Below are positions 38,404 to 47,423 of a stretch of 64,000 bases of DNA, one piece after another. The translations under genes were made by a program, and so were the position numbers. Within the stretch, counting starts at the first letter, position 1. Each line of letters opens with the position of its first letter. The DNA lies in assembly GCA_021781745.1 (NCBI GenBank), contig JAJXWH010000002.1, forward strand, positions 71,974-135,973, given 5' to 3'. Source of the stretch: Bacillota bacterium (GTDB lineage Bacteria > Bacillota > Clostridia > Clostridiales > Clostridiaceae). The notes beneath the pieces are model-generated. The model was given only the letters and a program-made list of their open reading frames with translations, did no database searches and had not been told where the DNA came from.

Positions 38404-39423
38404 CTAGCTAATCTTCATTATATTGGTTAATACCATAGTTGCAATGATAAATATAACGTAGAAAATTACATATGCTAATGCCCATTTTCCACTAAAGGAA
38501 TATTTAACTTTTTCATAAGTCATTAACAACATATTATCTTCCTTTATTATCCCAATAAAGTCATAAATATAATAATGAATAAATAATGCAAACACTATAG
38601 CCCCAAATAAAATATATACAAATACAACTACATTATAAATTAAAGGTAATTTTAATAATGATATTGCTGCCATTAAAAATGTTATTGTATTATTAAAAAT
38701 ATGAGCTATTATTGAAGGGATTATAGATTCCGATTTAATAGCTATGAATGCTAGGACTATTCCCATTAATACAGGGTTAATAAATTGAACAAGATTCAAA
38801 TGAAACATTGAAAATAAAATCGATGTTACAATAATAGCTGTTAGGTTACCATATCTTCTCATACTTTTAAGTATAAATCCTCTAAATATTATCTCCTCTA
38901 AAATAGGCCCTAAAAGGCAAACATAAATTAAAAATAAAACTAAATATACACTTTGTTTTGGAAAACTAAAATCTGGCTGTGGAATTGTTATTCCAATGCT
39001 TTTAAGAATTGCTGAATATATCATATATAGTAAACTTGAAATTGTTCCTGTTCCTATACAAGACACTGTCCCTAAAAATACAAACTTCTTAGTACTTTTA
39101 ATTTTAGTAAATATATCTTTTTTAAAGCTTATCTTTGTAGCTTTAATTGCCAAAATAATTGCTATTATATCACCAATTATGCACGGAAAATATCCCGTAA
39201 AAAAGCCATATGTATCTTTAGAAAGTTTAATGGTATTATTACTGCCAATTAATCCAGAGATGATATTCATAATTTTTATTCCAAATACAATTCCGAATCC
39301 TATTGCATATGTTGATATTGCTAATATAAGAAGAATTCTAGTACAGTTTCCCCCAGTTATTTTTATTTCTTGCTTTAATGCTAACCTTCTATTATCAATC
39401 TCTTGTTGTAAATCATCCACCAT
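38404..39423 (-). CDS. CPBP family intramembrane glutamic protease
   Basis: 339 residues with about eight hydrophobic segments. The CPBP (Abi/Rce1-like) catalytic motifs are present: GPILEEIIFRGFILKSMRR (EExxxR, about residues 166-184) and LFSMFHLNLVQF (FxxxH), followed by the third motif region PVLMGIVLAFIAIKSESIIPSIIAHIFNN, containing the second His. Such proteases cleave membrane peptides and in some bacteria process or confer immunity to peptides. No bacteriocin or prenyl-protein gene is visible nearby. Start ATG behind GGTAGGTAATAA. Confidence 0.88.
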   Translation of the reverse strand: MVDDLQQEIDNRRLALKQEIKITGGNCTRILLILAISTYAIGFGIVFGIKIMNIISGLIGSNNTIKLSKDTYGFFTGYFPCIIGDIIAIILAIKATKISFKKDIFTKIKSTKKFVFLGTVSCIGTGTISSLLYMIYSAILKSIGITIPQPDFSFPKQSVYLVLFLIYVCLLGPILEEIIFRGFILKSMRRYGNLTAIIVTSILFSMFHLNLVQFINPVLMGIVLAFIAIKSESIIPSIIAHIFNNTITFLMAAISLLKLPLIYNVVVFVYILFGAIVFALFIHYYIYDFIGIIKEDNMLLMTYEKVKYSFSGKWALAYVIFYVIFIIATMVLTNIMKIS

Positions 39424-39531
39424 TTATTACCTACCATTCTACTACTTAATAAAAACTTATTATGATATTATATCATAATAACATCTTATTTTTATAATGT
39501 TAGTATTCATGTATTTTAATATAGTTTTAGT

Positions 39532-40311
39532 TTATTTATTCAAAGTAATATATAATCCCTCTCGTCTATCTTTCTTTATATCAAATTTGTTTTTAATTTC
39601 TGTAATACTATTAATCTCTATATTACTTACAATTAAGGTTTCTTTTGAACTAATTTCATTTAATATTTCTCCATACGGATTTACAAAGATAGATGCTCCA
39701 CCATAATGTAAATTATCTCCTTCCCCCACTCTATTTATTCCGATAATATAGCATTGATTTTCTATGGCTCTTGCTTTTAATAGTGTTATCCAGTGTTCTT
39801 CTCTATCTTCTGGCCAACTTGCTGCTACAGTTATTATTTGAGCAGCTTTAGATGCTGCTTGAAATATCTCGGGAAATCTTAAATCATAACAAATAAAAGG
39901 AGTTATTTTAAATTCGCCTATTGTAAATGTGCATATCTTATTTCCACAATAATATTTTTTATCCTCCCCGCCATAAGAAAATGGATGTATTTTAATATAT
40001 TGGGCTAGAATATTTCCTTCTTTAGAAATAACAACATATTTATTCTCACCTTTATCGTCAACCTTTACTGCAAATCCTAGACCGATGTTTACATTATTAT
40101 TTACCGCAACTTTCTTAAACCAATTTACTATTTCATCTTCTGATAATAAAAGCTTTTGAATATTCATAGTGAACCCTGTTAATGTCATCTCAGGAAATAA
40201 AATTAATTCTACATTACTTTTCGAAGCTGTTTGAGCAAATTCTTCAACCTTTTTCATGTTCTCACTAGGATTTTCCCACGCTATATTAATTTGAGCAATT
40301 CCTATAATCAA
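39532..40311 (-). CDS. Carbon-nitrogen hydrolase (nitrilase superfamily, omega-amidase type)
   Basis: About 259 residues. The Glu-Lys-Cys triad is visible: LFPEMTLTGF, YIKIHPFSYGGE and PFICYDLRFPEIF. These motifs fit the YafV / omega-amidase branch, which removes amide groups from 2-oxoacid amides such as 2-oxoglutaramate. I choose the TTG at 40311 because GGAGG lies eight bases before it and the protein then begins LIIGIAQINI, as family members do; the ATG at 40365 would overlap the upstream gene. It follows the MIF-like gene by 26 bases, so the two form an operon. Confidence 0.87.
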   Translation of the reverse strand: MIIGIAQINIAWENPSENMKKVEEFAQTASKSNVELILFPEMTLTGFTMNIQKLLLSEDEIVNWFKKVAVNNNVNIGLGFAVKVDDKGENKYVVISKEGNILAQYIKIHPFSYGGEDKKYYCGNKICTFTIGEFKITPFICYDLRFPEIFQAASKAAQIITVAASWPEDREEHWITLLKARAIENQCYIIGINRVGEGDNLHYGGASIFVNPYGEILNEISSKETLIVSNIEINSITEIKNKFDIKKDRREGLYITLNK

Positions 40312-40337
40312 TTTAAAATCCTCCACTTTACTCAAGC

Positions 40338-40682
40338 CTAAAAATTTCTTCCGTTCCAGCCCCATTCTTGAACTTCTTCATATTTTACATATATTTTATT
40401 TTGAGGTATACCTAACTCTTCCTCATATATATTACAAATTGCAGCTGTTAATTTTGCATAAGCATCTTTGCTAGCCTTCCCAAATATTTTAACTTCTATA
40501 AATGCTCCCTTATCTAATCTTTCTCCAGCAAAAAATAACGAATACTCATCTTCGAATCCAACCATTAAAAAGGTTTCACTCTTTCCTGGAATTAGTTGTA
40601 TTGCTTCTCCCAATTTTCTCTTAATTATTTCCTCTTTTTCTTTTGATATTTTCACACTAACTTTTGATCCTATAAATGGCAT
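40338..40682 (-). CDS. MIF-like phenylpyruvate tautomerase
   Basis: 114 residues, the family length. The start must be the ATG of MPFIGSKVSV because Pro2 becomes the catalytic N-terminal proline after Met removal; AAAGGGGATTT precedes it. Later signatures are FLMVGFEDEYSLFFAGE, FIEVKIFG and KIYVKYEEVQEWGWNG. The family keto-enol tautomerises phenylpyruvate-type acids. Together with the omega-amidase-like gene directly downstream this suggests handling of 2-oxoacids, for example keto/enol forms that the amidase uses; that link is inference. Confidence 0.88.
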   Translation of the reverse strand: MPFIGSKVSVKISKEKEEIIKRKLGEAIQLIPGKSETFLMVGFEDEYSLFFAGERLDKGAFIEVKIFGKASKDAYAKLTAAICNIYEEELGIPQNKIYVKYEEVQEWGWNGRNF

Positions 40683-40811
40683 TTTGAAATCCCCTTTCAA
40701 TAATAATATTACTTATCCCTATGGATAATTATTCAATAAATACTTTATTTTATTATAACATATGCAGTTCCTAGTTTATGCCTTCATTCCTTATTTCTTT
40801 AAATTTTATTT

Positions 40812-40974
40812 TAGGCACAATCAAAAAAATAACAAGTCCATTTGCCAGCCTATTTTCCATCATGCTGCGTCAGCAAATTGACCTAATAGGCCCGCTATGA
40901 GGGCAACTTGCCTCCTTGCCTGATGAAAAATATCCATGGCAACTTTGGACTTGGTATTTATTTTCATGTGCCTT
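40812..40974. repeat. ~163-bp palindromic repeat, copy A
   Basis: The ends are TAGGCACAATCAAAAAAATA and, inverted, TAAGGCACATGAAAATAAAT. Internally AACAAGTCCA...TGCCA...TATTTTCCATCA on the left faces TGATGAAAAATA...TGGCA...TGGACTTG on the right, with a central part around CCTAATAGGCC. A second copy lies in the opposite orientation at 55179-55343. It sits between the MIF operon and the WYL regulator gene in a 604-base spacer. Confidence 0.85.
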
Positions 40975-41051
40975 AGGGCTATATTATGTAGATAAATAAT
41001 TTGTATACTTTATGATTTATAGTAGTCGGAAATATATATACACTATTAATT

Positions 41052-41287
41052 AAGCTTAGGTGTGTATCAAAACCGAGAAATTAGGTACATATGTGTAAAA
41101 TAGGCATTTGAAAATAAACTGCTGAATGTTCTTAATAGGTGGTTGTTCCATTTTTACTTGTCTAATTAACAATTTGAGCAAGTAGAAATGGGTGCAACCA
41201 CCTATTTAGAACATTCCAGTGAAATTTTCATAGTCCTATGGAACACATATGTACCTAATTTCGGTTGATACACTCCTAAACTTAGTT
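41052..41287. repeat. ~235-bp nested palindrome
   Basis: The outer arms read GTGTATCAAAACCGAGAAAT then TAGGTACATATGTGT, and on the opposite side CACATATGTACCTA then ATTTCGGTTGATACAC. The inner arms are GAATGTTCTTAATAGGTGGT and ACCACCTATTTAGAACATTC, then CCATTTTTACTTG and CAAGTAGAAATGG around a ~17-base loop. Nearly the whole element can fold back on itself. Its right end abuts the stop codon of the WYL regulator. Confidence 0.85.
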
Positions 41288-42192
41288 TACAGGTATTTTT
41301 TTAATCCTTCTTCAAATTTTCTTTTTATGGCTTTTCTAATGCTTTCTGGCTTTATAACTTCTGCATACTCACCGTAGGACATCACATATCCAAAAATCCA
41401 ATCTCCCTCAGGAAAAGTGGTAGTTACGGTAAAGCTTCCATCTTCATTTTTTATAATATTCTCCTGGCTAAATTCATCATAAATCCTATATGCCATTTTC
41501 TCATGAATTTTTAAAACTAAATTGATCTTCTTATCTTCAAAAGATTCATCTGGTTCCCCAAAAATATTGACTGGAATTTCTCTTTTAAAGGTTTCATCTA
41601 ATAAGAATAAATTATCAATTCTTCTGATCTTAAACATTCTAAATTCATTTTTAGTTCTACAAAAGCTATATAAATACCATGCTTGCCCCTTAAAAAAAAG
41701 TTTTAATGGTTCAACAGTCCGCAAACTTTTTTCTCCATAGGAGCTAAAGTAACCAAAGCTCAAAAGCCTATTACTAAGAATAGCGGTCTTTATAATGTTA
41801 AACTTTTCTTTTTCAGTATCATCACTGCCCCACTGTGAAAAATCAACATCAATCCAACTCGTTCCTTCTTTTTTAAATACTGTGCTGAGCTTTTTTAGAA
41901 CAGGTTCTACCTCAAGAAATTTCATAACATTTAAACTTTGCAGGCTCATTAATATTTCATTTTGTTCTTTCTCAGACAATACAGATTTATTAAGAACAAA
42001 ATTTTCAATAATGCTAATACCTCCACCCTTCCCTTTACTAGTGTAAATCGGTATTCCTGCGCCTGATAAAATATCAATATCTCGATAAATTGTTCTAATT
42101 GATACTTCAAAGCGTTCTGAAAGTTCCTTTGCTGTTACTGTCTTTTTATCTAGTAAAATATATACTATTTCAAACAATCGGTTAATCTGCAT
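41287..42192 (-). CDS. HTH/WYL-domain transcriptional regulator (YafY type)
   Basis: About 301 residues from the ATG behind TTTAGGTGAT; an in-frame GTG nine bases upstream overlaps that site. The N-terminal winged helix is MQINRLFEIVYILL...TAKELSERFEVSIRTIYRDI. The WYL domain has the hallmark AWYLYSFCRTKNEFRMFKI (about residues 170-190), followed by a C-terminal WCX-type extension. WYL domains sense ligands, often nucleotides or nucleic acid. Targets are unknown; the downstream palindrome and the neighbouring radical SAM/GyrI genes on the same strand give no firm hint. Confidence 0.87.
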   Translation of the reverse strand: MQINRLFEIVYILLDKKTVTAKELSERFEVSIRTIYRDIDILSGAGIPIYTSKGKGGGISIIENFVLNKSVLSEKEQNEILMSLQSLNVMKFLEVEPVLKKLSTVFKKEGTSWIDVDFSQWGSDDTEKEKFNIIKTAILSNRLLSFGYFSSYGEKSLRTVEPLKLFFKGQAWYLYSFCRTKNEFRMFKIRRIDNLFLLDETFKREIPVNIFGEPDESFEDKKINLVLKIHEKMAYRIYDEFSQENIIKNEDGSFTVTTTFPEGDWIFGYVMSYGEYAEVIKPESIRKAIKRKFEEGLKKYL

Positions 42193-42222
42193 TTTTATCA
42201 CCTAAATTTATTATATATGTTT

Positions 42223-43107
42223 CTAAAATAATGACAATTGATCGTGGTCATATCCATTTTTATATGCCTCAATAATATCCTTCATTTTATACAATATTCC
42301 ATATCTAGTACATTCCTTTTTTAAAAGCTCCCATAACAATTTTGCCTTTGGAGAATAACATTCATAATTATTTCCAAACTCTTTTATATATTTTTGTTTA
42401 ATTCCTGGAAACTTCTCATCAAGCTTTTTGTAATACCAATCTCTTTGATTTTGCCTTAAAGTAACCCCAAAGGCTGGGTATATAAACTTAGCTCCATTTT
42501 CATAAGCTAATTTAACTATACCCTCTATATTCTCTTCATTATCTTCTAAAAATGGAAGGACTGGCATAAGTAAAACTCCAGCAAAAATTCCATTTTTAGA
42601 GAGTTCGCTTATTGCAGCAAATCTTTTCGAAGAAACCGCAACATTGGGTTCAATTTTCCTACAAAGCTCATCATTGCAAGTTGTTATTGTTACTTTTATA
42701 AGAACTGGTGAATGACTTGATATTTTCTTTATTATATCAATGTCTCTTGTAATTAAATCGCTTTTGGTAATCATAGAAATTCCAAAACCATAAGTATTAA
42801 TTAACTCCAATGCACCTCTTGTAAGTTTATATTCTTTCTCAAATGGATTATAAGGATCGCTCATTGCTCCAGTTCCTATTACACCAGTTCTCTTTTTAGA
42901 TCTAAGCTCTTTATTAATTAATGCAAGGGCATATTTCTTTGCCCTAACTGTATCAAAGTTGTCTATTCTATAGCATTCACTGCGACTATCACAATATATG
43001 CAGCCATGGCAGCAACCCTTATAAATATTCATATTATAATTATTTCCGAACCAAGTACTACTCTCAGAATACCCTGATACAATAGTTTTTGCATCTATAA
43101 AATTCAC
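42223..43107 (-). CDS. Radical SAM protein of the SPL (SplB-like) group
   Basis: About 294 residues. The [4Fe-4S] motif CxxxCxxC is in YKGCCHGCIYCDSRSE. The pattern GTGAMSDPYNPFEKEYKLTR is typical of SPL-family radical SAM proteins found across clostridia, often annotated as DNA-repair or photolyase-like without proof. I prefer the GTG at 43107 (VNFIDAK), which has GGAGG eight bases before it; the ATG at 43122 contains that site within its own codons. The GyrI-like gene ends 22 bases upstream, so the two are likely co-transcribed. Confidence 0.82.
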   Translation of the reverse strand: MNFIDAKTIVSGYSESSTWFGNNYNMNIYKGCCHGCIYCDSRSECYRIDNFDTVRAKKYALALINKELRSKKRTGVIGTGAMSDPYNPFEKEYKLTRGALELINTYGFGISMITKSDLITRDIDIIKKISSHSPVLIKVTITTCNDELCRKIEPNVAVSSKRFAAISELSKNGIFAGVLLMPVLPFLEDNEENIEGIVKLAYENGAKFIYPAFGVTLRQNQRDWYYKKLDEKFPGIKQKYIKEFGNNYECYSPKAKLLWELLKKECTRYGILYKMKDIIEAYKNGYDHDQLSLF

Positions 43108-43129
43108 TAGCTTATCCTCCATTAAAATT

Positions 43130-43588
43130 TTAATCTATTGAAATATAAATATCTATTTCTGCATTCTCCATTTCGTATCCACCTTTATATTCTTCAAAAT
43201 CAAAACTAAACTTTCTGTTTAAATCCATCTTCCAAATATTATTCCAAAACTCTCCTACTACTTCCATAGCATTACCTTTGATTTGAAACTTTGCATACTT
43301 ACCTTCCGGAATTCTTATTATTTCAATTTCATTAGATAAACTATCTTCATTAAAAATTTCACAACAGGCCATCATATCATATTTTCCATTAAGTTTATTT
43401 TCGTAATTTGTATACAATCCAATAGTGTTGTGATTTTTTTTATTTAAAATTGATTGGTAGAACCCCTCCATAAAAAATTTCTGCCATGTTTCGCTTATAA
43501 CCTTTTGCATATTAGGATCACAATTGCTCGTCTTAATTATAATTCCAGCTACTGTTTTTTCTTTTAGCTTTACGATCTCATAATTCAT
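43130..43588 (-). CDS. GyrI-like / effector-binding domain protein
   Basis: 152 residues. MNYEIVKLKEKTVAGI at the start, IGLYTNYENK in the middle and FEEYKGGYEMENAEIDIYISI at the end match the GyrI-like small-molecule-binding fold (also the effector domain of AraC/BmrR regulators) standing alone without a DNA-binding part. Such proteins bind or occasionally hydrolyse xenobiotics. Start ATG follows GAGGGATATTC. Likely first gene of a two-gene unit with the radical SAM gene. Confidence 0.8.
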   Translation of the reverse strand: MNYEIVKLKEKTVAGIIIKTSNCDPNMQKVISETWQKFFMEGFYQSILNKKNHNTIGLYTNYENKLNGKYDMMACCEIFNEDSLSNEIEIIRIPEGKYAKFQIKGNAMEVVGEFWNNIWKMDLNRKFSFDFEEYKGGYEMENAEIDIYISID

Positions 43589-43839
43589 GAATATCCCTCT
43601 TTCTAACTTTCTAAAAATATTTTAAATTTGTTATCTTTACTATATCAATTATAAGCTGACAACTGCATGTCATATTTCCTCTTTATGCTGTAAATTATTT
43701 TATAAGAAAAACTTAGCATTTAGTTAAATTTTTTCTTGTAATATGATATATTAATATTAGATTGATAATGATTTTTTTGTAAATATTAGGGTGTTGTTAT
43801 GGTTTTATTGGAGAATTGTGAGAGGGGGAATTTAAACTT

Positions 43840-44220
43840 ATGGTCAAGAACAAACTTATGTCGAAAATTTTAATTGTTGATGATAATGTAGCTAATGTTT
43901 TACTTCTTGAAAAAATGCTAAAGTTATATGGTTACAATAATATAAAAACATTAACAGATCCTAGGCAAGTATTAGATTTATATCCAATATATGAACCTGA
44001 TTTATTGCTACTGGATTTTAGAATGCCTTTTATAGATGGACTTCAAATTATAGATTCGCTAAGCTTTTCAGATAACTACAAAAAATCGCCAATAATAATG
44101 CTTTCAGCTGAAAATGAAAAGGAATACTTCAAAAAAGCATTAGATAAAGGTGCTGTAGATTTTATCACAAAACCTTTTAATATCAGTGATATAATTTCAA
44201 AAATAAAAAATGTATTATGA
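43840..44220 (+). CDS. Stand-alone response-regulator receiver
   Basis: 126 residues, receiver domain only. Acidic pocket in ILIVDDN, phosphoacceptor Asp in LLLLDFRMPFIDG, the conserved Thr replaced by Ser (MLSAEN) and Lys in FITKPF. No output domain follows, so it must act by protein contact or as a phosphate relay. It is first in a + strand group with a hybrid histidine kinase (37 bases downstream) and an HPt protein, giving the parts of a phosphorelay. AGAGGGGG lies 11 bases before the ATG. Confidence 0.88.
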   Translation: MVKNKLMSKILIVDDNVANVLLLEKMLKLYGYNNIKTLTDPRQVLDLYPIYEPDLLLLDFRMPFIDGLQIIDSLSFSDNYKKSPIIMLSAENEKEYFKKALDKGAVDFITKPFNISDIISKIKNVL

Positions 44221-44257
44221 ATACAACCTTGCTAAAGCAAAATTATGAGGTGCTATT

Positions 44258-46261
44258 ATGAAAAGAATAAAGAAACGCGAAGACATCTCACTTTATAAAT
44301 GGATTTGGCATTCTTATATTAGTACTGCCTTAATACCATTAATAATTGTTGAATTAATTTTTATTTCCATATACTTCATTTCAAATTACTGGTCTCAGAA
44401 AGAAACAGTTTCTTACTTTAAAGAGCAAGTACAAAATAACCTTGGTCAGATTTCAGAACCTTTCTTTATTATTTCTGGACTAATTATTTCCTACGTAATA
44501 TTTTTTATAATTATTTCTAGAAAATCTAAGAAAATGAGCTATACTGTTGCTAATTCATTATTAGAGATTAATGACATCGTACAAAGAATTAGTGGTGGGA
44601 ATTATACTCCAGAAGCCCCAATACTTAATATTAAAGAATTAAAGGATATATCCACGCAAATTCTTAAAATGGGAAAACACTTAGGAGAAACAAACAGGAA
44701 TTTATTAACTGCTCAGTCTGAACTTAAGAAGAAAGAGACAGATTTAAAAGCTTTGATTAACTCTATTAAAGATATAATTTTAGAAGTAGATGTTAACGGA
44801 TACATAACTAACCTATGGTCAAGAGCCCATAATGATCTGTATAAGGTGTATGAACAAGGTTTTTTCAATTCCATTTCTGACCTTTTAGACAAAGAAACTT
44901 CTGAAATGGCAATAAATAAAATCCATCATGTGATTCAGTCAAAAGAAACTGATAGTATGGAATTTAACTTAGAATCAAATTCCGGTTTAATATGGCTTCA
45001 AGCTTTTATATCTCCGCGTTTAAATGACTCAAATAAGGTTGTAATTTCAGCTAGGGATGTCACTAATCAAAAGAAATTGGCTCGCTCTCTTATTTTAGCT
45101 AAAGAAGAAGCAGAAAAAGCAAGTAAAGCAAAGTCTGAGTTTTTATCTAGCATGAGCCATGAACTTAGAACGCCGCTTAATGCAATTTTAGGTTTCTCGC
45201 AAATTTTAGAATTAGATTCCGAATCACCACTTACTGATTCTCAAAATCAAAGTGTTAAGGAAATCTTAAAAGCCGGAAATCACTTACTAGAATTAATAAA
45301 TGAAGTATTAGATTTGGCTAAAATCGAGTCCGGAAAATTAAGTATATCAATCGAGTCAGTACCTATAAAACCGGTAATGGAAGAAACTCTCGCTATAATA
45401 AAACCTTTTGCTGATCAATATGGAATAGAAATTATAGCCTATCCGATATTAACTTCAAATGATTTTGTCTATGCAGATCATACTCGTTTAAAGCAAATAT
45501 TGCTCAATTTATTGTCTAATGCGATTAAATATAATAAACAAAACGGTCAAGTTACTTATTATTATGATCGAGTTAATGACAAATATAGATTCCACGTTAT
45601 TGATACAGGTATTGGTTTATCTGATTCTGATTTAGAACTTATATTCAAACCATTCCAACGTTTAAACAAAATTAATAATTCTATAGAAGGTACTGGCATT
45701 GGACTTGCTGTTGCAAAACAATTAGCAGAGCTTATGAATGGTGAGATATATGTTATTAGTGAAAAAGATATGGGCAGTCATTTTTGGGTAGAACTTCCTT
45801 ATGTTGAATCTCCTGTTTTACCTGATTCTGAAAATGTAATATCGTCAGAAAAACCAAATTCTATTTCCAATGATAATACTTATAAAGTATTATATGTAGA
45901 AGATAATCCTGCTAATTTAAGACTCGTAGAGCGAATTCTAAGCCAAATAGTAAATATAAAAATGCTTTCTGCAACTTCTGGAGAGTTATGTTTGGATTTA
46001 GCTCTAGCTCATAAACCAGATCTTATATTGCTAGATATAAATCTACCAGGGATCGATGGTTTTGAAGTCTTTAAAAAACTTAAAATGTTTAAAGATACCT
46101 GTGATATACCTATTATTGCTATTAGTGCTCATGCAATGCCTAAAGATATAGAAAAAGGACTTAAACTTGGTTTTACAGATTACATTACTAAACCAATTAA
46201 TATTCAACACTTTATCGATACTATTTCAAACATATTAATAACTAAGAACAACACACAATGA
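44258..46261 (+). CDS. Membrane hybrid histidine kinase with C-terminal receiver
   Basis: 667 residues. There are two membrane helices (about residues 18-40 and 70-88) with a short external loop, a PAS-like region (about 165-275, EVDVNGYITNLWSRAHNDLY), a HisKA domain with the phospho-His in SSMSHELRTPLNAILGF (about 297), an HATPase with N box LLSNAIKYNK and G boxes DTGIGLS and GTGIGLAVAK, and a receiver (about 541-660) with Asp in LLDINLPGIDG. The chain His-Asp needs an HPt step, which the next gene supplies. Start ATG behind GAGGTGCTATT. The signal is unknown. Confidence 0.92.
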   Translation: MKRIKKREDISLYKWIWHSYISTALIPLIIVELIFISIYFISNYWSQKETVSYFKEQVQNNLGQISEPFFIISGLIISYVIFFIIISRKSKKMSYTVANSLLEINDIVQRISGGNYTPEAPILNIKELKDISTQILKMGKHLGETNRNLLTAQSELKKKETDLKALINSIKDIILEVDVNGYITNLWSRAHNDLYKVYEQGFFNSISDLLDKETSEMAINKIHHVIQSKETDSMEFNLESNSGLIWLQAFISPRLNDSNKVVISARDVTNQKKLARSLILAKEEAEKASKAKSEFLSSMSHELRTPLNAILGFSQILELDSESPLTDSQNQSVKEILKAGNHLLELINEVLDLAKIESGKLSISIESVPIKPVMEETLAIIKPFADQYGIEIIAYPILTSNDFVYADHTRLKQILLNLLSNAIKYNKQNGQVTYYYDRVNDKYRFHVIDTGIGLSDSDLELIFKPFQRLNKINNSIEGTGIGLAVAKQLAELMNGEIYVISEKDMGSHFWVELPYVESPVLPDSENVISSEKPNSISNDNTYKVLYVEDNPANLRLVERILSQIVNIKMLSATSGELCLDLALAHKPDLILLDINLPGIDGFEVFKKLKMFKDTCDIPIIAISAHAMPKDIEKGLKLGFTDYITKPINIQHFIDTISNILITKNNTQ

Positions 46262-46262
46262 A

Positions 46263-46384
46263 AATTATAAGTTATAAATTATAAGTTATGAGTCATGGAT
46301 GATATTTCTTCGAAATATCCTTAGAAAAGCCGCAGGCTTTTCACCCTATTAACTTATCACTTGTAACTTATAACTTATCACCAA
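46263..46384. repeat. Modular multi-hairpin spacer between hybrid kinase and HPt genes
   Basis: The left arm ATAAGTTATAAATTATAAGT and the right arm (minus strand) TGATAAGTTATAAGTTACAA are built of the same ~11-base repeats. They enclose GATATTTCTTCGAAATATC and AAAAGCCGCAGGCTTTT hairpins. The layout is shared with 22123-22256. Confidence 0.65.
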
Positions 46385-46400
46385 TATATAGAGGGGGTAT

Positions 46401-46787
46401 ATGCTTTTGGATTATAATACGAAGTATGATATAACTGGCTTTACTATTGAGTTAGGTCTCAGCCTAGAAGAAGTATATGTTTTATATGCTGAATTGATTT
46501 CTGAAATTAATTCAGCAATTTCAGAGATAAAATTTCTCATAGATAAGAAAGATATTACGAAAATAAAAAAGATAATTCATAATCTAAAAGGAGTTTCTGG
46601 AAATTATCGAATTACAGATGTTTATGTGGAAACTAGTAGAATTAATGACATGTTAAAATTCGAAAATTACAATAATCTTGAACTTGATTTGAATAATTTA
46701 TTTAATATTTGTGATATGGCAATAAAACAAATTAAAAATTACTTTAATCAAAAATCTATCTATATAGATACCCGAAATGTAAACTAG
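46401..46787 (+). CDS. Histidine phosphotransfer (HPt) domain protein
   Basis: 128 residues, all helical. The phosphorylatable His is in KKIIHNLKGVSGNYRI (about residue 57), matching the HPt consensus HxLKGxxxxxG. The start ATG follows GAGGGGGTAT. It should shuttle phosphate from the hybrid kinase receiver to a response regulator, such as the receiver at 43.8 kb, the one at 47.0 kb or the LuxR-type regulator at 54.5 kb. The multi-hairpin element separates it from the kinase gene, which may lower its co-expression. Confidence 0.85.
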   Translation: MLLDYNTKYDITGFTIELGLSLEEVYVLYAELISEINSAISEIKFLIDKKDITKIKKIIHNLKGVSGNYRITDVYVETSRINDMLKFENYNNLELDLNNLFNICDMAIKQIKNYFNQKSIYIDTRNVN

Positions 46788-46882
46788 ACTTAGAGTAAAT
46801 TGAAATAAAAGAAACACTGTTCCTCAAACCTATGGAAATATTGCTTAAAACACCTGAGAAAGGAAAAGTAGTTATAATAGAT

Positions 46883-46938
46883 GAAAAGCCATAGGCTTTT
46901 CTAAAAAGATACTTTTTAGAAAAGTCTGTGGCTTTTTA
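46883..46938. terminator. Bidirectional terminator between convergent signalling operons
   Basis: AAAAGCCATAGGCTTTTCTA and, opposite, TAGAAAAGTCTGTGGCTTTT with CTAAAAAG/CTTTTTAG at the apex form a ~25-bp stem. It separates the + strand phosphorelay genes from the minus-strand chemosensory operon. Confidence 0.8.
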
Positions 46939-46985
46939 TCCTTTATTTTCAATTGAATCGAGAATTAATTTATAAATGCAAAATC

Positions 46986-47387
46986 TTAATTAGCTGAATC
47001 TAATTTTAATTTTTGCATTACTTCAACAAGCTTTTCTGTATTAATTGGCTTAGTTACATATACTTCGCAGCCAAGTTCAAAAGCCTCTTGAACATCCTTT
47101 GCGTTATCCAAGGCAGTAATTACAAATTTTTTAGAAATCTCTTCATCAATAATCTCTTTTTCTTTTTCAATAGAAGTAATCATTTTTAAAGCTTTTAACC
47201 CATCCAGCTTTGGCATCATTATATCAAGGCATATGAGCCCATATAAATCATTCTCTTCCAATGAAAACATAAATGCCTTAACTGCTTCTTCACCATTAAC
47301 TACCATATCACAATCACCATACTGTGAAAAAAATTTATATAAAAATCTTCTATTAACATAATCATCTTCTGCAATAAGAATTCTCAT
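46986..47387 (-). CDS. Stand-alone response-regulator receiver, last gene of chemosensory operon 1
   Basis: 133 residues, receiver only. Acidic pair in ILIAEDD, phosphoacceptor Asp in LICLDIMMPKLDG, Thr in FVITALDN and Lys in YVTKPIN. It has a slightly longer loop (EKEKEIIDEEISKK) than CheY. It follows the REC-kinase gene by 36 bases on the same strand and is the likely partner of that kinase. Start ATG behind GAGGGGTTGATA. No DNA-binding output. Confidence 0.87.
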   Translation of the reverse strand: MRILIAEDDYVNRRFLYKFFSQYGDCDMVVNGEEAVKAFMFSLEENDLYGLICLDIMMPKLDGLKALKMITSIEKEKEIIDEEISKKFVITALDNAKDVQEAFELGCEVYVTKPINTEKLVEVMQKLKLDSAN

Positions 47388-47423
47388 TAATTATCAACCC
47401 CTCTAATCTAATTATTCTATGTT

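Noticed and set aside
29915-43755. Shared TCTTGTAATATGAT upstream of the minimal MCP and the receiver at 43.8 kb
   Set aside because: The 14-base match is in opposite orientation relative to the two genes and is not extended by other conserved bases.
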